From Blautia wexlerae DSM 19850 (GTDB lineage: Bacteria > Bacillota > Clostridia > Lachnospirales > Lachnospiraceae), in NCBI RefSeq assembly GCF_025148125.1, contig NZ_CP102267.1:1312501-1376500 (forward strand): a stretch of 64,000 nt of DNA, read 5' to 3'. The notes beneath the pieces were generated by a model that worked only from the letters and a program-made list of their open reading frames with translations, had not been told where the DNA came from and did no database searches. Below, one piece after another: positions 9,553 to 17,100 of the stretch; the first letter of the stretch is position 1; every line of letters begins with the position of its first letter. Position numbers and translations under genes: made by a program.

Positions 9553-11226
9553 ATGCCTGATACTTATGATCATATCACTCTCATGTGTCGGCTGAAAGCT
9601 GCACAACGCAGAAACAAAGAACTGGAATCTGGTGAAAGATATATCCAGTTAGAAGAACTTTATCAGAAAGAGTACAACGTTTATGAACATAAGATTGAGA
9701 AGCTGAAAAAAGAACTTGCAGATGCGCACAAAGAAACGATCCGTGTGCGCAATTACTGGTTTCAGATACTGGAGGATATGCTCCGGGAGTTTGAAAAGGC
9801 ACAAAAAAGGTCCGCGCAGGAACTCCGAAAAATGGAGATCCGTGCACTGAATGCAGAAAAGCAAAGAGATGATGCACTGGATAAAGCAGCCGTTTTCAGA
9901 CATCAGTTTTATGAAGCGGCATCCAGACTGGAAGAAGAACAGGGAAAGAATCTGAAACTACGGGCACAGATCAACCGCGATTATGAAAACTCTTCTATTC
10001 CTTCTTCAAAAGCAGTACGACGCAAAAAGATCACAAACAACTGGGAAAAAACAGGCAGAAGACCAGGCGGGCAGCCCGGCCACAAAGGGCACTGCCGGAA
10101 AAGACAGGAGCCTACACAGCCAGTTATTCTTCTTCCGCCACCTGAAGAAGTGCTCGAAGACTGTGCTTTTAAAAAGACTGCCAGGACCATCGTAAAGCAG
10201 ATGGTAAGTATCCGTATGGTCCTGAATGTAACGGAATATCATGCAGATGTTTATTATAACAGTCATACGGGAGAACGTGCACATGCAGCATTTCCAGACG
10301 GAGTTATCGATGATGTGAATTATGATGGCAGCATACGGGCATTTCTGTTCCTTCTGAACAATGACTGCTGTACATCCATTGATAAGAGCAGGGTATTTCT
10401 GTCCGACCTGACGGGTGGAAAACTGAATATTTCCAAAGGCATGATAAGCAGACTAAACCGGGAGTTTGCTTTAAAAACTGAGCCTGAACGCAGGTCTGCC
10501 TATGCAGATATGCTGCTTTCCCCTGTTATGCATACGGATTGTACAAATGCCAGGGAAAACGGAAAGAGCTGCCAGGTATATGTCTGTGCAACACCGGGCG
10601 GAAAAGCCCTGTACTTTGCCCGCGAGAAAAAGGGACACGAAGGAGTAAAGGGTACGGTTACAGAAGACTATCAGGGGATCCTTGTCCATGACCATGATAT
10701 TACCTTTTATAATTATGGAGCAGATCATCAGGAATGCCTTGCCCATATACTGCGGTATCTGAAAGCCAGCATAGAGAACGAACCAGACCGTACCTGGAAT
10801 AAAAAAATGCATGCACTGGTGCAGGAAATGGTCCACTTCCGAAATGGATGCCGGCAGCCACACGGACCAGATCCGGAAATAGTCTCCGGATTCGAAAAAC
10901 GATACCGTGAGATACTGGAAACTGCCCGGAAAGAATATGAAAACATTCCGGCAAATGATTATTATAAAGACGGGTACAATTTATTCCTGAGAATGGAGAA
11001 ATACATGCACAACCATCTGTTGTTCCTGCATGATATCCGGGTACCTGCCACGAATAATGAAGCCGAAAGGCTTCTAAGGAATTATAAGCGGAAACAGGCG
11101 CAGGCCGTGACATTCAGAAGTTTCGAAAGCATCGATTATCTCTGCCAATGCATGAGCATGCTTGTTTTGATGCGCCTTGAAGATCCGGCAAATATATATG
11201 ACAGAGTGTCTAGAATATTTGGATAA
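9553..11226 (+). CDS. IS66-family transposase (TnpC)
   Basis: 557 aa, start ATG 9553 after GGAGG. The first ~150 residues are a long coiled coil. A basic linker with RRPGGQPGHKGH marks the IS66 zinc-finger/helix region (about 170-185). The DDE catalytic core includes HTDCTN, the LVHDHD block and, near the C terminus, NNEAERLLRNYKRK with the catalytic Glu. The length is normal and the frame intact, so the element may be active. The termini it should recognise are also present on 143-bp non-coding elements at 26511 and 32160. Confidence 0.93.
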   Translation: MPDTYDHITLMCRLKAAQRRNKELESGERYIQLEELYQKEYNVYEHKIEKLKKELADAHKETIRVRNYWFQILEDMLREFEKAQKRSAQELRKMEIRALNAEKQRDDALDKAAVFRHQFYEAASRLEEEQGKNLKLRAQINRDYENSSIPSSKAVRRKKITNNWEKTGRRPGGQPGHKGHCRKRQEPTQPVILLPPPEEVLEDCAFKKTARTIVKQMVSIRMVLNVTEYHADVYYNSHTGERAHAAFPDGVIDDVNYDGSIRAFLFLLNNDCCTSIDKSRVFLSDLTGGKLNISKGMISRLNREFALKTEPERRSAYADMLLSPVMHTDCTNARENGKSCQVYVCATPGGKALYFAREKKGHEGVKGTVTEDYQGILVHDHDITFYNYGADHQECLAHILRYLKASIENEPDRTWNKKMHALVQEMVHFRNGCRQPHGPDPEIVSGFEKRYREILETARKEYENIPANDYYKDGYNLFLRMEKYMHNHLLFLHDIRVPATNNEAERLLRNYKRKQAQAVTFRSFESIDYLCQCMSMLVLMRLEDPANIYDRVSRIFG

Positions 11227-11274
11227 AGAAAACCGATGGCTTTGACTGTTATCAGTCTACACCATCGGTTTTCT
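11227..11274 (+). terminator. Hairpin terminator of the IS66 transposase gene
   Basis: AGAAAACCGATGG (11227-11239) pairs perfectly with CCATCGGTTTTCT (11262-11274). It starts right at the stop codon and lies just inside the right end of the element. Confidence 0.75.
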
Positions 11275-11331
11275 CAAGTCCAGCTAACCCTTGAACAGTA
11301 ACTTTTGGTTACTTATTTAGAAATAACAAAA

Positions 11332-11360
11332 AAGAACAGTGAAAATATTCTACTGTTCTT
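11332..11360 (-). terminator. Terminator of the XRE regulator gene
   Basis: AAGAACAGT and ACTGTTCTT form a 9-bp stem. On the minus strand it is followed by a T-run (A-run at 11327-11333 on plus). It is the counterpart of 6793-6829 in copy 1. Confidence 0.65.
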
Positions 11361-11374
11361 AATATGTATGTTTG

Positions 11375-11710
11375 TTAAAAGGATATAGGTGAGTCTGTAA
11401 TATGCTTTTTTCTGTTTCTTTTTACAAGGAGTTCTATAAAGTCTCTGGCAAGAATGATATCCTCTTGGCTGCACAGGCGTAGCTTATCAAGAATATCCTG
11501 TGGTAAATTATATGCGTGCATACTACCTAAAAGAAGATAGTCGGGAGTAACATTTAAACAGTCACATAACCGGATGAAAGTATCAAGACTTGGTTTCTGA
11601 CGTCCATTTTCGATGGATGACATATGATTATTTGAGATTTCAAGTGTTTCGGCTAGCTCCGCCTGCTTTATATGTAATTCTTTCCGCCGCATCTTAATAC
11701 GGCTCCCCAT
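11375..11710 (-). CDS. XRE-family transcriptional regulator
   Basis: 111 aa. Residues ~4-60 form a Cro/CI helix-turn-helix: RRKELHIKQAELAETLEISNN, then SSIENGRQKPSLDTFIRLCDCLNVTPDYLL. The C-terminal ~45 residues are a short helical tail. It is divergent from the agrD-agrB genes and shares with them a ~295-bp intergenic region holding two phased copies of AGAAAAATTCTG, its likely operator. Copy 1 of the island lost this gene but retains its terminator. No clear Shine-Dalgarno precedes the ATG, so the start is moderately sure. Confidence 0.85.
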   Translation of the reverse strand: MGSRIKMRRKELHIKQAELAETLEISNNHMSSIENGRQKPSLDTFIRLCDCLNVTPDYLLLGSMHAYNLPQDILDKLRLCSQEDIILARDFIELLVKRNRKKHITDSPISF

Positions 11711-11793
11711 GTCATCATAATGAAATTCGATTTATAACACCCTCTTTCATATGATGAATCTTAACAATATACTTTTACAAAATGAAGAATGTT

Positions 11794-11857
11794 ATACAGA
11801 AAAATTCTGTTGTACATTTGATTTTCTGTATTTCATAGAGAAAAATTCTGCTATACA
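11794..11857. promoter_or_regulatory. Two phased operator-like repeats upstream of agrD
   Basis: AGAAAAATTCTG occurs exactly at 11798-11809 and 11839-11850, 41 bp apart (about four helical turns). Each is part of a longer partly symmetric ~23-bp block ending in TACAT. The inner ACAGAA-AAA-TTCTGT of the first site is palindromic, as expected for an XRE dimer. They lie between the divergent XRE and agrD genes. Confidence 0.55.
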
Positions 11858-12005
11858 TAGTATTTTAAACTGGAAAAGCCAATAATTATCCATTTTTGAA
11901 GAAAAATAATCTCTTCATTCCAAACCTATCGAATTATAAGACAAAGAGAGTTATGATATAACCTGCAAGAAATCAATGACAATTTCGTGAAAGGAGAACG
12001 AGATT

Positions 12006-12155
12006 ATGCAGAAAAATGTAAAAACTACAGTGGCCAAAGGTATGAAAACAGTATTGGATACTGTGTTAAAGACAGAAGCTAATACAACATCCTGTGCTAT
12101 CATGTTTCAGCCAAAAGCACCTGAAGAACTGATGAAATACAGGAGAAGTAAGTAA
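12006..12155 (+). CDS. agrD: AgrD-like cyclic peptide pheromone precursor
   Basis: A 49-aa gene. The start ATG 12006 follows AAAGGAGA; the stop TAA overlaps the agrB ATG by one base (TAATG). The N-terminal ~24 residues (MQKNVKTTVAKGMKTVLDTV...) form an amphipathic helix like AgrD leaders. The core is ANTTSCAIMF, with Cys30 followed by four residues, the spacing for a five-membered thiolactone ring Cys30-Phe34. The tail QPKAPEELMKYRR has the acidic/proline PxxPEEL recognition motif that AgrB cleaves away. It is translationally coupled to agrB. The predicted mature signal is a short peptide ending CAIMF; the N-terminal cut site cannot be read from sequence. Confidence 0.9.
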   Translation: MQKNVKTTVAKGMKTVLDTVLKTEANTTSCAIMFQPKAPEELMKYRRSK

Positions 12156-12736
12156 TGAATATATGCACAGATAAAGTAACGGACTGGATGATACGATGCA
12201 AAGTTATTAATGAAAGTGAGAAGGAATTATATCAGTATGCATTGTATAGTGCTATTTTACAGATAATTCCATTATTGCTTGCAGCTGGAATTGGTTTTTG
12301 CTTTGGGAGTATGAGATGTGGGATTATAATGATTTTGCCATTTATGATATTGAGAAAATATAGCGGTGGATTTCATGCCAAACGATTAGAGTTTTGCCTG
12401 TTGGGGTCAAGTCTGTTACTGCTTTTGTGCATATTTCTCTGTATGAGGTTAGTTTACAGGGATGCGTTATTTTTCATTACGGTTGTGTTAGCTATAAGCC
12501 TGATTCAATTCAGTCCAATAGAAAATAACAAGCGTAAGTTGGATTTGCTTGAAAAAAAACGTTATAAAAAAATAATAGTGATAAGTGTTACAGTATTTTT
12601 GATTACAGCACTAATTTTGCTTTGGTTAAATAAGGATAGATATGCAATATGTATTTTTATTGGAATACAGTTAACAGCTAGTTTACAAATTCCCTGTCTG
12701 TTTCTGAAAATGAAAAAAGACCAAAAAGAGCCTTAA
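12155..12736 (+). CDS. agrB: AgrB-like pheromone-processing membrane endopeptidase
   Basis: 193 aa, family AgrB. The catalytic pair is visible in RKYSGGFHAKRLEFC: His74 and Cys81, with the family's seven-residue spacing. Four to six hydrophobic segments flank a short hydrophilic N terminus. The enzyme removes the AgrD C-terminal tail and forms the thiolactone at the membrane. It directly overlaps agrD, and its 3' end is followed within 150 bp by the promoter of the secreted-protein gene. Gene order D-B is the reverse of the staphylococcal B-D order. A remnant of a second copy remains at 6871-6922. Confidence 0.92.
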   Translation: MNICTDKVTDWMIRCKVINESEKELYQYALYSAILQIIPLLLAAGIGFCFGSMRCGIIMILPFMILRKYSGGFHAKRLEFCLLGSSLLLLLCIFLCMRLVYRDALFFITVVLAISLIQFSPIENNKRKLDLLEKKRYKKIIVISVTVFLITALILLWLNKDRYAICIFIGIQLTASLQIPCLFLKMKKDQKEP

Positions 12737-12759
12737 AATGTCGCTTCATGCAAAATGGG

Positions 12760-12826
12760 TTGAAAATTATAAAAAAGTATAGATAATAACACTTGTCATT
12801 GATTTTACTGCAAATTACGCGCGTAA
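12760..12826 (+). promoter_or_regulatory. Promoter and palindromic operator of secreted-protein gene, copy 2
   Basis: TTGAAA (12760-12765), 16 bp, GATAAT (12782-12787), then TTGTCATTGATTT (12793-12805) and the palindrome TTACGCGCGTAA (12815-12826). All elements match copy 1 in order and spacing. Confidence 0.55.
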
Positions 12827-12878
12827 AGAAACATTGTAAATGCTCTAATGATTTGCGAAAGAAAAGAGGAAACAGATT

Positions 12879-13262
12879 ATGATGAATAAAAAAATCAAAA
12901 GAATCCTTTGCGGATTAACGGCATCTTTATGTATGGTTGGAAGTACTGTACCAGCCATGGCACAGACTGTGAGCTTTGATATTACCGTACCGGGAGATAT
13001 TTTATCTCAGAGAGCTGTTAAAGCTGATTCCGAACAGAGATTTTATGTGACAGGGAGTTCATTTAACAAAAGTGGAACATTGCGTTGTACATCAATTAAC
13101 CGAAACAACAATACAATAAGATCATACACTGCAAGTATTAGACCAGATAAATTATCTGGAAATGCATCCTACCAGAAAACGGCACCGTCAGGTCAGTATT
13201 ACTATATGACAACATCTGCAAGCGTTTCTAATCTGCATGTAACAGGACGCTATACTCCGTGA
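12879..13262 (+). CDS. Secreted 127-aa protein of unknown function, copy 2
   Basis: Paralogue of 7065-7448 with the same signal peptide (cleavage after AMA) and the same mature ends TVSFDITVPGDI and SNLHVTGRYTP. The middle third (about residues 70-105) differs in charge and sequence, for example NRNNNTIRSYTASIRPDKLS here versus a Lys/Ser-rich version in copy 1. It has a single Cys in the mature part. It is the first gene after agrB and is followed by a hairpin and the lipoprotein. Its function is unknown; expression is probably tied to the peptide signal. Confidence 0.8.
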   Translation: MMNKKIKRILCGLTASLCMVGSTVPAMAQTVSFDITVPGDILSQRAVKADSEQRFYVTGSSFNKSGTLRCTSINRNNNTIRSYTASIRPDKLSGNASYQKTAPSGQYYYMTTSASVSNLHVTGRYTP

Positions 13263-13303
13263 TATTGCATTGTTTGTGACGAAATAATGACGAATAATTA
13301 ATA

Positions 13304-13340
13304 ACACAGGGATAGGATGCAAGTTATCCTATCCCTGTGT
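13304..13340 (+). other. Perfect 15-bp intergenic RNA hairpin, copy 2
   Basis: Arms ACACAGGGATAGGAT (13304-13318) and its exact complement (13326-13340) enclose a 7-base loop. Position and size match the hairpin of copy 1 but no base of the arms is shared, so the structure was kept while the sequence was replaced. Confidence 0.75.
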
Positions 13341-13360
13341 GTGGATAAAGGAGATCAGCT

Positions 13361-14455
13361 ATGGTAAAAAAAGTGCTGTTATGTTTAATTCTGGGGACGG
13401 TTATTATAAGTTCAGGATGCGAAAAAAATGCAACTTCAGAAGAAAACAGTGCGGAAACTGTACAGAATGATGCAAATTCAAAAACAGAAAATTCTTTTCC
13501 CAAAACATATAACGCAGAATCGAAATCTGGAAAAGTAAAATTCAGTTGTACATTGGAAATACCAGAAAATTTGAATGGAAGAACTATACAGAAAACTTCA
13601 GTAGCAGGCTTACGAGATTATAATAAAGATAAGGTATATGCTATGTTTGCTGAAGGAAAAGAAATATCTAAAAAAGATCAATACGATTGGGATGGTGGTG
13701 ATGTTGCCAATTATACATTTTCTGACGGCTCAAGTCTTTATTTAGATAACTATGTTCATTGGGGAAGTACTACGTCTTCTCTTTACTCATATCTTGGAGT
13801 TCAGCAGGCAGATTATATAGACCTGTTTTCGAGTGGATCAGTTTCTCTTGATAAGGACAACTGCATTTCAGAGATAAAAAAGGATATGAATGAATTTGGG
13901 TATGATACAGAAGATCTTTCTTTTCAGGCATTTTCATTGAGCGTTGATGCGATGAAAAAACTAAGAGATCAGGAATTAAATAATGGTTTGCTGGAAGAAG
14001 GAAAAACAAAGGAGCCAACATCGGATGATGAGGCGTACTTCATCTATGCTTATCAGAAAAATAATGGTATTCCTGTATTTCATGAATTAATGAGTGCTGC
14101 AAAGCAGATGTCAGATGATTCTCCGGATAATGCACCTGTGCAGGCTATTTATTCTGCCCGTGGTCTGGAAGAATTAAATATAGATTACATCTATGACTTT
14201 AAAAATGAACAGGATATGGTAACACTGAAACCTTTTGAAGAAATTGCGTCAGTGGTAGAAGAGAAATATGAAAACTTATTAAATGATTCTAAATACGAGA
14301 TCACACGTGCAAAATTATGTGAACGTGTTTATACAGGTGAAGATCAGAAATATGCAGAAGAACCAATCTGGTATTTTGAGGTGGTTGAGAATGGTAATAA
14401 TAAAACAGTAACGCTGGTTAATGCAGAAACAGGCAAAGAAATTAACCTGCCGTAA
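13361..14455 (+). CDS. Putative lipoprotein, 364 aa, copy 2
   Basis: N terminus MVKKVLLCLILGTVIISSGC carries a lipobox with Cys20. The overall sequence is about 80% identical by eye to copy 1, with the main divergence at residues ~95-120. The C-terminal portion again contains AEEPIWYFEV and LVNAETGKEI. The ribosome site AAAGGAGA precedes the start. It is followed after 12 bp by the tail-anchored protein gene and the ABC transporter, so the lipoprotein is likely a surface component working with the transporter or the secreted protein. The family is not recognised. Confidence 0.75.
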   Translation: MVKKVLLCLILGTVIISSGCEKNATSEENSAETVQNDANSKTENSFPKTYNAESKSGKVKFSCTLEIPENLNGRTIQKTSVAGLRDYNKDKVYAMFAEGKEISKKDQYDWDGGDVANYTFSDGSSLYLDNYVHWGSTTSSLYSYLGVQQADYIDLFSSGSVSLDKDNCISEIKKDMNEFGYDTEDLSFQAFSLSVDAMKKLRDQELNNGLLEEGKTKEPTSDDEAYFIYAYQKNNGIPVFHELMSAAKQMSDDSPDNAPVQAIYSARGLEELNIDYIYDFKNEQDMVTLKPFEEIASVVEEKYENLLNDSKYEITRAKLCERVYTGEDQKYAEEPIWYFEVVENGNNKTVTLVNAETGKEINLP

Positions 14456-14467
14456 AGGAGATCAGAT

Positions 14468-14755
14468 ATGAGCAGTTCTACAATTCCATATTGTGCAGTA
14501 GAAGAAAGAAGGAGATTAAACCGATGTATGGAAAAAGCATCGGATGATTATGAAAAAGAAATCTATAGAAAAATTCGTGATATGCCTGTTCCGTATGAAA
14601 AATTAGATGAAATTTTAAAGGATAGCAGAGATATTATCATATCCAGACAACATAGAAAAAATAGAATTAGAAATTTTCTTGTTTGTGTTGGCGTATTTGG
14701 CTTTATGTTTGTAGTGCTAGCCATGTATATTATTATGGAAAAGCAAAGGGGATGA
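14468..14755 (+). CDS. Small tail-anchored membrane protein, 95 aa
   Basis: About 60 hydrophilic, charged residues (MSSSTIPYCAVEERRRLN...; RKIRDMPVPYEKLDEIL) followed by one membrane segment (FLVCVGVFGFMFVVLAMYII, about 69-88) and a short basic end. The family is not recognised. It lies between the lipoprotein and the first permease (4 bp gap), so it is co-transcribed. It could be an accessory subunit of the transporter or a membrane-tethered regulator. A truncated copy without the membrane segment is at 8633. Confidence 0.75.
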   Translation: MSSSTIPYCAVEERRRLNRCMEKASDDYEKEIYRKIRDMPVPYEKLDEILKDSRDIIISRQHRKNRIRNFLVCVGVFGFMFVVLAMYIIMEKQRG

Positions 14756-14759
14756 TTGA

Positions 14760-15521
14760 ATGGAAAAGACAAAATATCTTAGAACGGATTTTAGCCGTTT
14801 ATTTAAGAAATATCCGCTGTATCTTGCAATCGTTGGTGTGGCAGTCTCTTTTATTTTTTCTCTTGAAAATTATGCTTTTGAAAAAGGTATGGTAAACGTC
14901 AATGTTATGGATACTTATATGTTTGCAGTTGAAATGTCTGGGAAAATGATTGCGTATGCATTTTGTGCTTCAGCTTTCGCAACTGTATTTTGTGAAGACC
15001 TTGAAAACAAATATTTGCGGTATAGTATTGGACGAGGTAATTTAATAAAATATGTATTTTCAAAAACGATAGTAATTTATGTATCTTCCATAATAACAAT
15101 GGTTTTAGGGACATTTTTATTTGTTATATATTTGCGGCTGCAGCTTCCCTGGACACCTTATTTAGAAAAACCAGATATGTCAGGAATGTATGAGACCCTA
15201 TGGGGAAACGGGCATTTTATGGCATATATTTTTGTAGTTGCTTTACAGATGGGAATGTTGGCTGGCACATTGTCTCTGGCAGCTTCATTTGTTTCTATAT
15301 TTATCACTAATAAAATGTTGATTATGTTAACTCCCATCTTACTATATCAAATTTTAATGGAATTCCGTGGAAGTGGATGGGCAAATATAATGATATTTGA
15401 TCCTGCGTTATTTCAGTTTAAATCGGATATAGAATATTTTTTGATTGTATGTGGTTTCAGTTTAGTACCATCAATTTTCTTTGTTTTGGGAATATACAGA
15501 GTAATAAAAAATAGATTGTAG
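14760..15521 (+). CDS. ABC-2-like permease, subunit 1
   Basis: 253 aa with about six hydrophobic segments and a short cytoplasmic N terminus (MEKTKYLRTDFSRLFKKYP). The layout is that of ABC-2 type permeases of the lantibiotic-immunity/bacitracin-export sort, although sequence conservation is low. It is followed after a few bases by a second permease and an ATPase. The likely product is one half of a heterodimeric exporter. The substrate is unknown; the secreted protein or a related peptide is a guess from context. Confidence 0.75.
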   Translation: MEKTKYLRTDFSRLFKKYPLYLAIVGVAVSFIFSLENYAFEKGMVNVNVMDTYMFAVEMSGKMIAYAFCASAFATVFCEDLENKYLRYSIGRGNLIKYVFSKTIVIYVSSIITMVLGTFLFVIYLRLQLPWTPYLEKPDMSGMYETLWGNGHFMAYIFVVALQMGMLAGTLSLAASFVSIFITNKMLIMLTPILLYQILMEFRGSGWANIMIFDPALFQFKSDIEYFLIVCGFSLVPSIFFVLGIYRVIKNRL

Positions 15522-15532
15522 AGGTGACAAAC

Positions 15533-16393
15533 ATGCGGTTATTAAAATATATATGGAAAAATACAGTATTAAAATGTTTTAATAGTAAAATGGCGGTTTT
15601 TATAATTTTAATGCTTGTCACAAGCCGTTCCTATTTAAATCCTTTACGGGAATTCTCTGTTGCAGTAAATTATCCTGTATCCTGGTGCGTTTTTCCGTTT
15701 GTAATGTGTAGTTTTACATATTTGATTATATTCTGGTTTGGTGTAATTTATGTGAATTCTGATGTACCTTTTATGCAGCATGTGAATATGTATCATGCAA
15801 TTCGAAGTGGTAGGCGACAATGGGGATTAGGTCAGATTGGGGGTATATTTTTACGTTCGTTGATAATGGTATTAATAACTATTTTCTGCACAATACTTCC
15901 ATTGCTGTCCAAAATAGAATGGAGCAATGAATGGGGAAAGCTGTTAAGGACTGCGGCAACTACAAATGCTCTTTCACGATATCAGAGCAGTGTGGTTATT
16001 TACTATGATATTTTTTCAGAATATACACCACTTGAGCTTATACTGCTTGAAATTTTAATTTGTACACTGACTTGTACATTTGTTGGTGTTCTGATGTTTT
16101 TTCTTAGTTTATATATAAATAAGATCATTGCAGTTGCCGGAGGGCTTGCACTGGCAATCTCCTTGTTTCCTGTATTGAATATGCATCCGTTAATCCGCTA
16201 TAAACTTGCACGTTTTGTTCCTACTGTATGGGCTGAGTTAGCAAGAATTGCAACAGTGGATCATACTTATTACTGGTTACCGTCTTTGACATACATGGTG
16301 TTGTTTTTGTTAGTGGGAATAGCAATAATGACAAGCTTTATTATATATAAGATCAGACATGTGGAGTTTAACTGGGAAAATGAAGATATGTAG
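15533..16393 (+). CDS. ABC-2-like permease, subunit 2
   Basis: 286 aa from ATG 15533, with GAGGTGA immediately upstream; a GTG at 15524 lies inside that ribosome site and is less likely. About six membrane segments. The N terminus MRLLKYIWKNTVLKCF is the usual cytoplasmic lead of ABC-2 permeases. It pairs with the permease at 14760 and the ATPase at 16408. No family finer than ABC-2-like is assigned. Confidence 0.75.
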   Translation: MRLLKYIWKNTVLKCFNSKMAVFIILMLVTSRSYLNPLREFSVAVNYPVSWCVFPFVMCSFTYLIIFWFGVIYVNSDVPFMQHVNMYHAIRSGRRQWGLGQIGGIFLRSLIMVLITIFCTILPLLSKIEWSNEWGKLLRTAATTNALSRYQSSVVIYYDIFSEYTPLELILLEILICTLTCTFVGVLMFFLSLYINKIIAVAGGLALAISLFPVLNMHPLIRYKLARFVPTVWAELARIATVDHTYYWLPSLTYMVLFLLVGIAIMTSFIIYKIRHVEFNWENEDM

Positions 16394-16407
16394 GAGGAAC
16401 AGGTATT

Positions 16408-17100
16408 ATGGATGAAAAGAAATATGTCATAGAAGTATCGCATGTAAATAAAAATTTCAAGGATAATAAAGTATTAAAAGATGTTTCTCTCAGATGTGAA
16501 AGTGGAAAAATATACGGACTGGTGGGACATAACGGATCTGGAAAAACAGTTTTATTTAAAATAATATGTGGTTTTCTTGTATCCGATGAGGGAACTGTTA
16601 CGGTAAATGGGAAAATAATGGGAAAAGACAAAGATATGCTTACAGAAGCGGGAATTATTATTGAAGATCCTGGATTTTTAAGAAACTGGAGCGCATATCA
16701 TAACCTGGAATTTCTATATACAATAAGAAATAAAAAAGATAAGTCATATTTATATTCGATATTAAAAAAAGTTGGTCTTAATCCGAAATTAAAACGACCG
16801 GTAGGAAAGTTTTCACTCGGTATGAGACAACGTCTGGCAATTGCTCAAGCAATCATGGAAGATCCGGAAATTCTTATTTTAGACGAGCCGATGAATGGAC
16901 TTGATAAAAATGGTGTGGAAGAAATCAGGGAACTATTGTTAAAAATGAAAAAAAATAAATTGATTATTTTGGCAAGTCATAACAGAGAAGATATAGATGT
17001 TCTCTGCGACGAGGTATATGAAATGGAAGACGGGGTACTACGGAAAAATTCAAATGTGAAATCAGTAACTGATAAAAGTTACTGTTTACCGGAGGTATAA
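16408..17100 (+). CDS. ABC transporter ATP-binding protein
   Basis: 230 aa with all nucleotide-binding motifs. Walker A is GHNGSGKT (about 38-45), the signature is FSLGMRQRL, Walker B is ILILDEPMNGLD and the H-loop is LASHNRED. It resembles BcrA/NatA-type ATPases of antibiotic and peptide exporters. It is the last gene of the island operon, with only 14 bp after the second permease. The start ATG follows AGGAGG. It energises the two upstream permeases. Confidence 0.93.
   Translation: MDEKKYVIEVSHVNKNFKDNKVLKDVSLRCESGKIYGLVGHNGSGKTVLFKIICGFLVSDEGTVTVNGKIMGKDKDMLTEAGIIIEDPGFLRNWSAYHNLEFLYTIRNKKDKSYLYSILKKVGLNPKLKRPVGKFSLGMRQRLAIAQAIMEDPEILILDEPMNGLDKNGVEEIRELLLKMKKNKLIILASHNREDIDVLCDEVYEMEDGVLRKNSNVKSVTDKSYCLPEV

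Larger units (their letters stand above)
9061..11302 (+). mobile_element. IS66-family insertion sequence with 8-bp target duplication
   Basis: Termini GTTACTGTTCAAAGG and CCTTGAACAGTAAC are inverted repeats. They are flanked on both sides by the 8-bp direct repeat TTTTGGTT (9053-9060 and 11303-11310), the target-site size expected for IS66. The interrupted sequence reads continuously when the element is removed and matches 6730-6790. The element is 2242 bp and codes for a TnpC-type transposase and a small coiled-coil protein, without tnpA or tnpB, as in ISBst12-type members. The target duplication is perfect, suggesting a recent insertion. Confidence 0.92.

Noticed and set aside
12879..13262. 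Lactococcin-972-type bacteriocin
   Set aside because: A signal peptide, similar size and nearby ABC genes are suggestive, but the conserved Trp/Gly pattern of that family is not visible and the mature part is longer.
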